From contig NC_085138.1 of the NCBI RefSeq assembly GCF_035046485.1, positions 340,144,263-340,208,262 of the forward strand: a DNA stretch of 64,000 nt, read 5' to 3'. The position numbers were made by a program, and so were the translations under genes. Positions 12,617 to 24,686 of the stretch are shown here, piece by piece. This DNA is from Aedes albopictus. Taxonomy: Eukaryota; Arthropoda; Insecta; Diptera; Culicidae. The notes beneath the pieces are model-generated. The model did not search any database. It saw nothing but the letters and a program-made list of their open reading frames with translations, and was not told the origin of the DNA. Numbering within the stretch: the first letter of the stretch is position 1; every line of letters begins with the position of its first letter.

Positions 12617-13768
12617 CATCCTAAGAACATGACTTTGTAGTCATGAACATTTCCTCAAGGCGAAGAAACTCCTATTGAACAATACAAGATCGCTTTTAAA
12701 ATGATTCATTTCAAATATTTTATTCATTTTTACACATGTGCACAAAGTAAGTGGCAGCCAAGCTCAAATGTGGGACCAATTCCCCTATGCGTAAGTTTCG
12801 TCATCTACCAAGTGCGTGCAGGGTTGCAAATTAGCTCGCAATTAAAACCGAGTTTTGCCTTGGCTAACCTCGAGGCACTTCAAGTTCAAGGGCAATGCCG
12901 AATTAGGTGTCGTCGTCATAGGTATGTCTTTCCCCAGTATGTTTGTTTGAATAAGGTACGCATTTTCTGGCCATTAATTGTTCTCATGTAATGGACACAT
13001 TCTTTGTTTGGCATATAGCGGATTTTCTAATACTGAAAACATTATAAATGTCCGTTGCACTGAAACTAGTTTCGTATACAGAGTTTAAAATTTGCATTGT
13101 CCAGGAATACAATCAACGTGACTTTATATAATCCTTCACTGATTGATCTCTGAATGATTTTGATGAATTAGTTTTCTCACTATGTCTCATCTGCTCAATA
13201 AGTGCATTAAGCAGAATTATCAAGGATGCTTTCCATCACCTAGTAATCGTTTGACTCATTTATGTATAACTCAGTTTAGAAGCTTAATAATAAAATGTGT
13301 TGTTCGGCAAACTTTTACAATTTTCACCAAGGACGGTATATTCTTACTCTAATATTTATGGCATAAAAGTGTTTGTACCACCTACTCATACAAAACGATC
13401 TGATTTTTCGATATTTATATAATATATTCAGCACAAGTGAAAAAATAAGAATGACAATCTTTACTTTGGATCTTTGATTTTTTACACTCTGCCGTGTACA
13501 TATGCTTAACGTTTATATGCCTAAACCTTATTTTGTACCCAATTTTAAAACTTTGAAATTTTGGTCTACATGTTTAGGAAAAGCTCAGTTTAAACAGTGT
13601 AAACAATGCGATAATTAAATTTTGATCTCTGTTCTATTTACTTCAACTAAGGTACTTTGCAGACTTCGAACCGATTTTGCAATAAAAATTGATTTTTCAT
13701 GACATTCAGGATAACTAAAAAGTGTTCTCCAAATTTATGTTTTTCAACGGTGTGTGTGAAACGGACCG
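12617..13768. other. AT-rich sequence without recognised gene
   Basis: Resumes the sequence interrupted by the LTR element. Minus strand 12665-12617 could form a tRNA-like arm ATGACTACAAAGTCAT just before the interrupted B-box. A 96-codon plus-strand frame (12701-12991) has no recognisable domain and is not called. The rest is AT-rich with no visible structure. Confidence 0.5.
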
Positions 13769-14235
13769 GTAGTGTTGGTAAGATGGACACGTTTGAAAAA
13801 TTAGCTATTTAATAAGCTATTAAATAGGTTAAATAATGTTTATGGCCGTTTATTTTCGATGAATCAATCATAGTAGAATCTAAATTTGGCTTTGAATTTC
13901 TTAGCGAAACGTGTTTCTACAAATTGAAATCAATTTCATAAATTGGGTACAAAACACAAAAAGCTGCAAATACTGATAAAAGCCTAACCTTGAGCCTAAC
14001 AGTATGCAATACCATGGTAATTTTACGAAGTTCAAACTGTTGTTAGAATGTTATTAAAAGAATCTATAAATATTTATAAAAAAATTTCAAACAAACACTG
14101 AATATGATGTGCTTTATACGGCTTCTATTATCATTTTTGTACTCTATAGATTTCAATCTTTGAATAATGTGTGGGTTTTAATGTGTTTCTGATGGCACTA
14201 TCAAAGTAACCCCAATACTGTCTATCTTACCTCAA
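13769..14235. mobile_element. MITE-like dispersed repeat, about 0.45 kb
   Basis: The left edge contains GGTAAGATGGACA (near 13780) and the right edge TGTCTATCTTACC (near 14219-14231), which are inverted copies with one mismatch. The internal sequence matches, with divergence, the two halves that flank the big fold-back element (about 19000-19173 and 34250-34390), including CACGGCTTCTAT-like and GAGTTTTAATGTG-like segments. It is therefore a dispersed repeat and supplies an approximate uninterrupted copy of that insertion site near 14060. Confidence 0.55.
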
Positions 14236-14559
14236 GGCCTTCTTACCCCAACACAATCCAAAATATTCATTCCACCGCCGTTCTCCATAATCCATGAAAT
14301 TTACCTGATTCTCGTTGTATATGGGACGGAACAGTTTAAAACATCTGGAAACACAGAATAAACTGTGAAAATTTTGCATTTTAATGTTAAAAAACCCTTA
14401 TTAATCCACCTAACGATGATGGCGCCTTTCTCGTGCTTCCTAAACCCCATTTTCACTAAACTCAAGTGAAATGTTGATGAATACCGCGCTTTCATACGTT
14501 TAACAGAAAAACATTTCATGGCACCAGAAATCATATCGTCTATTTGGCTTTTGATGTTT

Positions 14560-15950
14560 GGGCCATAAACTCTTAAAAAACGGATTTAAGTCCGCCTTTA
14601 GGAAATTCTCCCCCATTCCAGATATAGCCATATTGAATGATTTAGAGTCTAAAACTCTCTTAAGTTGCCGCCATTTTGGTTATTCTGGTTGTCATTTCTG
14701 AACTCCGGAAATCCTTGCCAAATATACCCATATGACATGGTTTTAGGGCCTAAAACATCATTTAACAGCCGCCATTTTGAATTTTAGATGGCCATCATAT
14801 ATACGCTGGTCGCCATTTTTAGCCTCCGGATATCTACCCCATATCAAATAAACCCAAAGGTTTTGGAGCTTTACACTCCATTAAACAGCCGTCACTTGAA
14901 TTTTATACCGCCATTTTGAATATTCTGGTGGCCATTTTAAGCCTTCGGATATTTTCATTATACCCAAATTGGATGGATTTAAAGCCTAAAACAACAATTA
15001 ACAGCCGCCATCTTTGATGTGCTGGTCACCATTTTGGACTCTGGACATCTTCCCCATACCAAATATACATGGTTTTAGGGCCTAAAACATCATTCAACAG
15101 CCGCCATCTTGAATTTGTAGCCGCCATTTTGGATTTTAGATCACAGTCTTGGATATACTGGTCGCCATTTTTGGACTCCGGACATCTCCCCCAGATCAAA
15201 TATACCCATATTGTAAGGTTTTGGAGCCTTAAACTCCATTAAACAGCCTCCACTTGAATTTGGAATCACCATCTTGAATTTTATACCGTCATTTTGAATA
15301 TTCTGGTGGCTATTTTTAGCCTCCGGATATTTTCCTTATGCCCATATCGCCATACCCTTATGGCCATTTTTGGAGTCCAGACATCTTTCCCATTCCAAAT
15401 ATACCCATATTGCATGGTTTTGGACCCTAAACTTTATTAAAATCTTCCCCATATCAAAAATGCCCAAATTGAATACTTTATTTTATTACACAGCCGCCAT
15501 CTTGAATTTTGAGCCGCCATATTGGACTGTAGACCGCCATCTTGCATATTCAGGTCGTTATTTCTGGACTCCGGACATCTTCATCATTCCAAATATACCC
15601 ATATTGTATTGTTTTATGGCCTAAAACCCTATTCAACAGCCGCCATCTTGGATTTGGAGCAGCCATCTTGGGTTTTAGATCTTGGATAATCTGGTCGCTA
15701 TTTTTGGATTCCGGACATCTTCCCCATACCAAAAATACCCATATTGCATTGGTTTAGAGACTAAAACTTCATTAAACAGACGGCATTTTTGGAACCCAGA
15801 CAACTTCCCCTTACCAAATATACCCTACATTGCATGGTTGGAGCATAAAACATCATTGAACAGCCACCATCTTCAATTTGGAGCCGCTATCTTGAATATT
15901 AGGCTGCCATTTTGAATTTTGGGCTGGCATCGTGGAATTTCTGGTCTCCA
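14560..15950. repeat. Degenerate tandem repeat built on CCGCCATCTTG
   Basis: About ten imperfect copies of a roughly 110-170 bp unit. Recurrent blocks are CAGCCGCCATCTTGAATTT, GGACTCCGGACATCTTCCCC, CCAAATATACCCATATTGCA and GGTTTTAGGGCCTAAAACATC. Copies differ by substitutions and indels, so this is old. Short frames through it are repeat-derived. Confidence 0.85.
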
Positions 15951-16430
15951 GTGTAAATTCTGCACAAAATCGGTTAACCATGCTAAAGGTTACAAAAATC
16001 GCCGCAGTTTGATATTTCGCATGATGGGGTTTAGTTCAGTTTTATATAGGGTGTACCTAAAACCCTGTATACGGTCTGTTCTACCGGTACTGGTCCGTAT
16101 CACTGAAATGGCCATAACTGCGGAACGCCTTGACCGAACCGGGCCATTTTTAATAGCAAACAATGCGGTAAAATTCCGGTTCGATTCGAGCTATAATCCG
16201 AAATCGGTTAATGGGAAGATCCTTTAAAGTGAGTGACCTTTTTGTACACAGACATACATACACACACACATACACATACACACACAGACATCACCTCAAT
16301 TCGTCAAACTGAGTTGATTGGTATATGTGACCTGACCCTCCGAGCCTTCTATCGAAAATTCGTTTTTTGAATGAATATATAGCCTTTCAGTACACTTTGA
16401 TGTACGAGAAAGGCAAAGAGCCTATTTACT
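15951..16430. repeat. Dispersed repeat ending in TTGATGTACGAGAAAGGC, with CA microsatellite
   Basis: The segment runs from AAAATCGGTTAACCATGC through a CA/TA microsatellite (about 16248-16293) to ATATAGCCTTTCAGTACACT and ACGAGAAAGGC. From memory, this type of 3' end recurs very often in Aedes genomes, which supports the organism guess; no database comparison was made. The 102-codon frame here (15919-16227) is not considered coding. Confidence 0.5.
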
Positions 16431-16690
16431 GCCCCCTTTAAGTTAGATCCCATCACAAATGCGTGAAGTCTCGTGAATGATTGTTTATTTTTTGCACTTT
16501 CGACATATGCATTCTATCATGAAGTGGTTCAATAATCATCAGCTAATAAGAATACAGAGTTAATAGTAAAAGAACGCCAAATTTCAGCTCTTAAGTGGTA
16601 GAACCGGTCCGTCTTACCAACACCCTATTGAGTGAAAGAGAGGGTAATTATTGTTGAAGTATGACTGTCAGGTTGACTGTATTGTTTACC
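16431..16690. other. Spacer without recognised feature
   Basis: AT-rich spacer. CGGTCCGTCTTACCAACACC at about 16606 resembles, inverted, the edge motif GTGTTGGTAAGATGGAC at 13775, which may be a remnant of the same repeat family. Confidence 0.4.
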
Positions 16691-16874
16691 GGCTACGTAG
16701 TCTTGAGATTAAAAAATAAGTTGTTTTATTCACCCGACGTTTTGACACGGAGATAATGTCTTCCTTAGTAGGAAACTGTAATTGGAAGCTGCTTTTTTTT
16801 AAACAATTGTGTCTTAAATTTGTCTAGTTACCTAAATAAATACTTTCGTTTTTTATTCCCAAGACTACGTAGCC
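16691..16874. mobile_element. Short MITE with 15-bp terminal inverted repeats
   Basis: GGCTACGTAGTCTTG at 16691 is matched by its exact inverse CAAGACTACGTAGCC at 16860-16874, with further imperfect pairing just inside (AAAAAA against TTTTTT). The element is 184 bp and has no coding capacity. A target duplication is not clear. Confidence 0.75.
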
Positions 16875-17160
16875 GTTAACTAATAGAGAGAGGATAACTT
16901 CCCAAGAAGAATAAGACAATGACTGTCAGATGGCATCATGGCTTATAAAAGATATCTAAGTATATCTAAAAGCCTATTTCTCTCTGTTTCTTTATTTTTC
17001 TCTTTCTCTCCCACTCTCATTATCTGCACTCACGTGCTAATACTTTTTCTTCCTCTGTCGAAATCACTCAGAAATTCGTGATAAGCTTAGTAACGCTATT
17101 GGAGCAGTGTTACGCTTCACATATGTAAAATTTCAAAAATTTACATACAAAAGATTTTTT
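16875..17160. other. Pyrimidine-rich spacer, no gene
   Basis: Contains a TCTCTTTCTCTCCCACTCTC-like pyrimidine stretch near 16980-17020 and no supported gene. Confidence 0.4.
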
Positions 17161-17440
17161 AAAGTAATCCCTGAAGGAATCCCGGGAGGATTCGCTACAG
17201 GAATTCTGGGAGGAAAATCTGGAAGGATCCTGAGAGGCATCCCGGTTGAAAGCTAGGCAGGAATCTCTGAAAGAATTAAGATATCCCGCGAGGAATCTCC
17301 AGAGGAATCCTTGAAAAAATCTCAGGGAGAATCATTTGTAGGAATCCCGAGAGAAATCCTGGGAATCTCTAGAGGAATGCCTGAAAAATTCCTGGATAGA
17401 ATTCCAGAAGACATCCAGAAAATTTCATCGCATTGCATCT
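17161..17440. repeat. Degenerate GGAATCC-type repeat
   Basis: Repeated GGAATCCCGGGAGGA, GAATTCTGGGAGGA and GGAATCTCCAGAGGA motifs at roughly 12-15 bp spacing. This is the same sequence family as the large arrays at 38.6-42.4 kb, much decayed. Confidence 0.7.
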
Positions 17441-18066
17441 TTCATCACCCTATATCCTACCCTACCCTCTACCTTACCGTCTTCCCTGCCTGCCATCCTA
17501 GCCCTCTGTCCTACGTTCTATCCTTGCCCTCAACTCTACTATTTACCCTTTCCTCTACCCTAAGCTCTATCAATTATTTTTTTTCGTTGAACCTCGTCAA
17601 TTTTTCTTGCTTTTTACCGATACTGGCACCGCCGAGCGCTCAGCAAGCTTGTTTTCAAACGAGATCTCAGCAATCGTGATGCTTGTTTGCTGAGACTCAG
17701 GAATTGTTTTGCCGAAACTCAGCTAACAACAGCTAACAGCGTCATCTTTTGCCGAGGTTCCGTATAAATATTTGCTTAGCTACGGCGGTGCCGGCGTTTG
17801 CCGAGCTCACCTTAGTGTGTATACTAGGGTGGCACACACTTATATGAAAAACAAAAATTTTGAAAAATGCCAAGTCTTAACTCCTAAATCTGCCCTACAC
17901 TCTATTCTATCCCTCTACCCTACCTTCACCTTGACCCTATACCCTACCGTCTACTGTACCCTCTATCCTACCATCTACCCTAAATCTTTATTCTACCCTC
18001 TACTCTGACCCTCCACCCCTAACACTCTACACTACTCTCTGTCCTATACTTTTCCCTAATCGTCTA
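17441..18066. repeat. Degenerate CCCTACC/CTCTACC simple repeat with an insertion
   Basis: Two blocks (about 17450-17570 and 17880-18066) are imperfect runs of CCCTACC, CTCTACC and CCTATACC. About 300 bp of unrelated sequence between them (17580-17870) includes CCGAGCGCTCAGCAAGC and GCCGAGCTCACC and is probably an inserted element. The 122- and 78-codon frames here follow the repeat and are not genes. Confidence 0.6.
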
Positions 18067-18067
18067 C

Positions 18068-18420
18068 TGTTTGAAAAGGCCGGCCCGTTCCTGGCGGGTC
18101 AGCGAGAGGACGCTCCTTGGAGCTTAGTTAAGCGTAAGAAGACGAAGAAACCGCATGCTGTCCATGAGCTTAGGGCTTCCTGGCCTAAAAAGCGTAGGAG
18201 GGCAGGTGCCATACGTGAGAAGGGCGCCGCTTTTGTCATCAAGACTGAACAGTATAAAAGTACTCAGAAGTCTTGAAGGCGAAGAGGAGCGACGCCAAGC
18301 TCGTGGATCTGGGAGCTGACGTGCGCAGTATTAGACGTACTCGTACATGTGAAACGATCCTCGAGCTCAATCGTGACAAGGAACGCAAGGGCGCACACAG
18401 GCGTAAATGGGCCAAATTTC
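18068..18420 (+). pseudogene. Decayed ORF1 fragment of a LOA-type LINE
   Basis: In two frames this encodes the kind of basic segment seen in mosquito LOA-clade ORF1 proteins: a Lys/Arg-rich stretch, then KAKRSDAKLVDLGADVRSIR followed by RTRTCETILELNRDKERKG (18277 on). The frame is broken by a stop at about 18274 where the basic region should continue, and nothing follows downstream. It is likely an old fragment of the same family as the ORF1 start at 35791. Assignment rests on remembered family features. Confidence 0.6.
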
Positions 18421-18999
18421 TGGCCATAAGTCGAAAATTTTTTTTCAGGGTTTTCAAGAGTCTAATATTTTTTTAAGATAAATGAAGTAATGCTTGATCA
18501 TGTGGCAATCAATAAAATACTTTGGGATGCATATTTTTTTAAGAATAAATGCCAAAATTTGACGATTTACTCTACTGTTTTTTTCTTTTGCATCATAACT
18601 CATCGGAAGATCTTCAATTATCGAAATATTGACAATTTGAAAAAATAACTGAGTATGTAACACAGTTCTCCTGATAAGGGTGTATCATTTAAACAAAAAA
18701 CTTCACATGGTTTCATTTATTTTGCTCTCTTACAGAAGAGTTTTGAAAATCATGTTTTTTGTCAATTTTGAACCATTTTCAGCATTCAAAAAGTTTTCAG
18801 ATTCTGCAGCATTCCGCGATCTGGATAAAATTACAATAAAATATGAGGCATATCCTTTGTGAATCGCAAGAGAACGGGTACCAGAAAGTACCAGACGAAA
18901 AAATAAATCATTTTGAAATTTACACCTTTTTGACTAGTTCTTAGTTACAATTTAGGTTTAATTTCGAAAAAGCAACTTCGTTTCGACTGCTTTTTCAAT
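18421..18999. other. AT-rich spacer, no gene
   Basis: Short frames on both strands only; no domain, repeat or inverted structure recognised. Confidence 0.4.
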
Positions 19000-19173
19000 G
19001 AACGGCCACTTATTCTCGGTAGATAGATCATAGCAGAATACAAATCTGGTCAAAATGTGTCAAATGGAATTAATTTAGTAAATTTGGGCAGAAATCTCCA
19101 TACACCGATAAACGCCTAAATGTATGCAATCCAGTGTAATATAATGTAGCTAGAACTGTTGTGAAAACCAAAA
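19000..19173. repeat. Left half of an older dispersed repeat split by the fold-back element
   Basis: Matches 13840-14060 with divergence: GGCCACTTATTCTCGGTAGA corresponds to GGCCGTTTATTTTCGATGAA, and TAGAACTGTTGTGAAAACC to TCAAACTGTTGTTAGAATG. The match stops at the GATC before 19178 and picks up beyond 34078. Confidence 0.6.
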
Positions 19174-19177
19174 GATC

Positions 19178-19440
19178 GGTTTTGTTTCCCTGCGGCCATT
19201 CCACCCTTGACGGAATTACATACATTTAGGCGTATTCCGCTCAGCAACATAAATTGGAACTTCAAGGGTTAATTATTGTAATGTTAGTGCTGTAGTCAAT
19301 CCAAATGAGTTGGAAGTTAGGGTAAACTACCCTATATAGGGTAAATGGCCCTATTATCAAGACGACATATCCCTCCTTAGAAACATTAATAACGAAATAA
19401 CTCATTGAACAAATTTGTTGACTTTCTAACCACTTTAACC
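19178..19440 (+). repeat. Left terminal inverted repeat, 263 bp
   Basis: Starts GGTTTTGTTTCCCTGCGG and is followed by CATTCCACCCTTGACGG. It contains the palindrome TACCCTATATAGGGTA, and runs into the first satellite unit at GCAAAGGGTGGGAG. The mirror copy is 33812-34074. Confidence 0.88.
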
Positions 19441-22400
19441 GCAAAGGGTGGGAGATTGTGACGACGTAGTGTCCTGGCGATCCTTAAGGATCATTCCCAA
19501 GGACATTTGCTGCAAATCCTGTGGACTGAACATTGAGCTATTTTATTTTCTGGTAATGTATTCGATAAAATAAGTTGAAAAATGAATTATTCTGAGGAAT
19601 TGACTTTTTTATCCACTTTAACGCAAAGGGTGGGAGATTATGACGACGTAGTGTCCTGGCGATCCTTAAGGATCATTCCCAAGGATATTTGCTGTAAATC
19701 CTGTGGACTGAACATTGAGCCATTTTATTTTCTGGTAATGTGTTCGATAAAATAACTCGAAAAATGAATTATTTTAGGATATTGGGTTTATCATCCACTC
19801 TAACGCAAAGGGTGGGAGATTGTGACGACGTAGTGTCCTGGCGATCCTTAAAGATCATTCGCAAGGACATTTGCTGCAAATCCTGTGGACTGAACATTGA
19901 GCCATTTTATTTTCTGCTAATGTGCTCGATAAAATAAGTTGAAAAATGAATTATTCTGCGGAATTGACTTTTTTATCCACTTTAACGCAAAGGGTGGGAG
20001 ATTATGACGACGTAGTGTCCTGGCGATCCTTAAGGATCATTCCCAAGGATATTTGCTGTAAAACCTGTGGACTGAACATTGAGCCATTTTATTTTCTGGT
20101 AATGTGTTCGATAAAATAACTCGAAAAATGAATTATTTTAGGATATTGGGTTTATCATCCACTCTAACGCAAAGGGTGGGAGATTGTGACGACGTAGTGT
20201 CCTGGCGATCTTTAAGCATCATTCCCAAGGACATTTGCTGCAAATCCCTTGGACTGAACATTGCGCCATTTTATTTTCTGGTAATGTGTTCGATAAAATA
20301 AGTTGAAAAATGAATTATTCTAGGATATTGGGTTTTTCATCCACTCTAACGCAAAGGGTGGGAGATTGTGACGACGTAGTGTCCTGGCGATCCTTAAAGA
20401 TCATTCGCAAGGACATTTGCTGCAAATCCTGTGGACTGAACATTGAGCCATTTTATTTTCTGCTAATGTGCTCGATAAAATAAGTTGAAAAATGAATTAT
20501 TCTGCGGAATTGACTTTTTTATCCACTTTAACGCAAAGGGTGGGAGATTGTGACGACGTAGTGTCCTGGCGATCTTTAAGCATCATTCCCAAGGACATTT
20601 GCTGCAAATCCCTTGGACTGAACATTGCGCCATTTTATTTTCTGGTAATGTGTTCGATAAAATAAGTTGAAAAATGAATTATTCTAGGATATTGGGTTTT
20701 TCATCCACTCTAACGCAAAGGGTGGGAGATTGTGACGACGTAGTGTCCTGGCGATCCTTAAAGATCATTCGCAAGGACAATTGCTGCAAATCCTGTGGAC
20801 TGAACATTGAGCCATTTTATTTTCTGGTTATGTATTCGATAAAATAAGTTGAAAAATGAATTATTCTGAGGAATTGACTTTTTTATCCACTTTAACGCAA
20901 AGGGTGGGAGATTATGACGACGTAGTGTCCTGGCGATCCTTAAAGATCATTCGCAAGGACATTTGCTGCAAATCCTGTGGACTGAACATTGAGCCATTTT
21001 ATTTTCTGGTAATGCGTTCGATAAAATAAGTTGAAAAATGAATTATTCTGAGGAATTGACTTTTTTATCCACTTTAACGCAAAGGGTGGGAGATTATGAC
21101 GACGTAGTGTCCTGGCGATCCTTAAGGATCATTCCCAAGGATATTTGCTGCAAATCCTGTGGACTGAACATTGAGCCATTTTATTTTCTGGTAATGCGTT
21201 CGATAAAATAAGTTGAAAAATGAATTATTCTGAGGAATTGACTTTTTTATCCACTTTAACGCAAAGGGTGGGAGATTATGACGACGTAGTGTCCTGGCGA
21301 TCCTTAAGGATCATTCCCAAGGATATTTGCTGTAAATCCTGTGGACTGAACATTGAGCCGTTTTATTTTTTGGTAATGTGTTCGATAAAATAAGTTGAAA
21401 AATGAATTATTCTCGGATATTGGGTTTTTCATCCACTCTAACGCAAAGGGTGGGAGATTATGACGACGTAGTGTCCTGGCAATCCTTAAGGATCATTCCC
21501 AAGGACATTTGCTGCAATTCCTGTGGACTGAACATTGAGCCATTTTATTTTCTGGTAATGTGTTCGATAAAATAAGTTGAAAAATGAATTATTCTAAGGA
21601 ATTGACTTTTTTATCCACTTTAACGCAAAGGGTGGGAGATTATGACGACGTAGTGTCCTGGCGATCCTTAAGGATCGTTCCCAAGGACATTTGCTGCAAT
21701 TCCTGTGGACTGAACATTGAGACATTTTATTTTCTGGTAATGTGTTCGATGAAATAAGTTGAAAAATGAATTATTCTAAGGAATTGACTTTTTTATCCAC
21801 TTTAACGCAAAGGGTGGGAGATTATGACGACGTAGTGTCCTGGCGATCCTTAAGGATCAATCCCAAGGACATTTGCTGCAATTCCTGTGGACTGAACATT
21901 GAGCCATTTTATTTTCTGATAATGTGTTCGATAAAATACATTGAAAAATGAATTATTCTGAGGAATTGACTTTTTTATCCACTTTAACGCAAAGGGTGGG
22001 AGATTGTGACGACGTAGTGTCCTGGCGATCCTTAAGGATCATTCCCAAGGATATTTGCTGTAAATCCTGTGGACTGAACATTGAGCCGTTTTATTTTTTG
22101 GTAATGTGTTCGATAAAATAAGTTGAAAAATGAATTATTCTCGGATATTGGGTTTTTCATCCACTCTAACGCAAAGGGTGGGAGATTATGACGACGTAGT
22201 GTCCTGGCAATCCTTAAGGATCATTCCCAAGGACATTTGCTGCAATTCCTGTGGACTGAACATTGAGCCATTTTATTTTCTGGTAATGTGTTCGATAAAA
22301 TAAGTTGAAAAATGAATTATTCTCGGATATTGGGTTTTTCATCCACTCTAACGCAAAGGGTGGGAGATTATGACGACGTAGTGTCCTGGCAATCCTTAAG

Positions 22401-24655
22401 GATCATTCTCAAGGACATTTGCTGCATATCCTGTGGACTGAACATTGAGCCATTTTATTTTCTGGTAATGTGTTCGATGAAATAACTCGAAAAATTTTTT
22501 TTTTTTTTTCTGTATTAACGAGATTTTTAGCCCTAGGCTAGTTCATCTCGGGACCCACGCTTTACTTCCCTTCCGAAGGAAGAACTCACATTTAGCGAGT
22601 TTGTCGGGAGTGGGATTCGATCCCAGGTCCTCGGCGTGATAGTCACGAGCTTTAACCATCACACCAGGTCCACTCCGCTAACTCGAAAAATGAATTATTC
22701 TAGGATATTGGGTTTTTCATCCACTCTAACGCAAAGGGTGGGAGATTATGACGACGTAGTGTCCTGGCGATCCTTAAGGATCATTCCCAAGGACATTTGC
22801 TGCAAATCCTGTGGACTGAACATTGAGCCATTTTATTTTCTGGTAATGTGCTCGATGAAATAACTCGAAAAATGAATTATTCTAGGATATTGGGTTTTTC
22901 ATCCACTCTAACGCAAAGGGTGGGAGATTATGACGACGTAGTGTCCTGGCAATCCTTAAGGATCATTCTCAAGGACATTTGCTGCATATCCTGTGGACTG
23001 AACATTGAGCCATTTTATTTTCTGGTAATGTGTTCGATAAAATAAGTTGAAAAATGAATTATTCTAAGGAATTGACTTTTTTATCCACTTTAACGCAAAG
23101 GGTGGGAGATTGTGACGACGTAGTGTCCTGGCGAACCTTAAGGATCATTCCCAAGGATATTTGCTGTAAATCCTGTGGACTGAACATTGAGCCATTTTAT
23201 TTTCTGGTAATGTGTTCGATAAAATAAGTTGAAAAATGAATTATTCTCGGATATTGGGTTTTTCATCCACTCTAACGCAAAGGGTGGGAGATTATGACGA
23301 CGTAGTGTCCTGGCAATCCTTAAGGATCATTCCCAAGGACATTTGCTGCAAATCCTGTGGACTGAACATTGAGCCATTTTATTTTCTGGTAATGTGTTCG
23401 ATAAAATAAGTTGAAAAATGAATTATTCTCGGATATTGGGTTTTTCATCCACTCTAACGCAAAGGGTGGGAGATTATGACGACGTAGTGTCCTGGTGATC
23501 CTTAAGGATCATTCCCAAGGACATTTGCTGCAAATCCTGTGGACTGAATATTGAGCCATTTTATTTTCTGGTAATGTGTTCGATAAAATAAGTTGAAAAG
23601 TGAATTATTCTAAGGAATTGACTTTTTTATCCACTTTAACGCAAAGGGTGGGAGATTGTGACGACGTAGTGTCCTGGCAATCCTTAAGGATCATTCCCAA
23701 GGACATTTGCTGCAAATCCTGTGGACTGAACATTGAGCCATTTTATTTTCTGGTAATGTGTTCGATAAAATAAGTTGAAAAGTGAATTATTCTAAGGAAT
23801 TGACTTTTTTATCCACTTTAACGCAAAGGGTGGGAGATTATGACGACGTAGTGTCCTGGCAATCCTTAAGGATCATTTCCAAGGACATTTGCTGCAAATC
23901 CTGTAGACTGAACATTGAGCCATTTTATTTTCTGGTAATGTGTTCGATGAAATAACTCGAAAAATGAATTATTCTAGGATATTGGGTTTTTCATCCACTC
24001 TAACGCAAAGGGTGGGAGATTGTGACGACGTAGTGTCCTGGCAATCCTTAAGGATCATTCCCAAGGACATTTGCTGCAAATCCTGTGGACTGAATATTGT
24101 GCCATTTTATTTTCTGGTAATGTGTTCGATAAAATAAGTTGAAAAGTGAATTATTCTAAGGAATTGACTTCTTTATCCACTTTAACGCAAAGGGTGGGAG
24201 ATTATGACGACTTAGTGTCCTGGCAATCCCTAAGGATCATTCCCAAGGACATTTGCTGCAAATCCTGTAGACTGAACATTGAGCCATTTTATTTTTTGGA
24301 AATGTGTTCGATAAAATAAGTAGAAAAGTGAATTATTCTAAGGAATTCACTTTTTTATCCACTTTAACGCAAAGGGTGGGAGATTGTGACGACGTAGTGT
24401 CCTGGCGATCCTTAAGGATCATTCCCAAGGACATTTGCTGCAAATCCTGTGGACTGAACATTGAGCCATTTTATTTTCTGGTAATGTGTTCGATGAAATA
24501 ACTCGAAAAATGAATTATTCTAGGATATTGGGTTTTTCATCCACTCTAACGCAAAGGGTGGGAGATTATGACGACGTAGTGTCCTGGCAATCCTTAAGGA
24601 TCATTCCCAAGGACATTTACTGTAAATCTTGTGAACTGAACATTGAGCCATTTTA
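19440..24655 (+). repeat. Tandem satellite, 182-bp unit, forward arm, about 28 copies
   Basis: The unit contains GCAAAGGGTGGGAGATT, GACGACGTAGTGTCCTGGC, the perfect palindrome GATCCTTAAGGATC, TGTGGACTGAACATTGAGCC and AAATGAATTATTCT. Two unit types are interleaved: A with GAATTGACTTTTTTATCCAC and B with GATATTGGGTTTTTCATCC. Spacing is 182 bp (24304 and 24486; 19740 and 20104 are two units apart). 182 is not a multiple of 3, so the recurrent 65-aa frames change frame at each unit and are not considered genes. A SINE sits at 22496-22678. Confidence 0.95.
22496..22678 (-). mobile_element. tRNA-derived SINE (Feilai-like) inserted in the satellite
   Basis: A poly-T start (about 22496-22510) is the poly-A tail of a minus-strand insertion. 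The far end reads, on the minus strand, GCGGAGTGGACCTGGTGTGA, then a B-box-like GGGATCGAATCCC, the layout of a tRNA-derived SINE head. Exact 13-bp copies of TAACTCGAAAAAT flank it (22483-22495 and 22679-22691). A related, headless copy is at about 52510-52630. The Feilai comparison is from memory. Confidence 0.88.

Positions 24656-24686
<31 letters not shown>

Noticed and set aside
12701..12991. 96-codon frame after the LTR element
   Set aside because: No domain, promoter or conservation clue, and the length is compatible with chance.
13775..16626. A possible 2.85-kb element bounded by GTGTTGGTAAGATGGAC and its inverse near 16606
   Set aside because: Similarity does not extend inward, and a better inverse for the left edge lies at 14219-14231.
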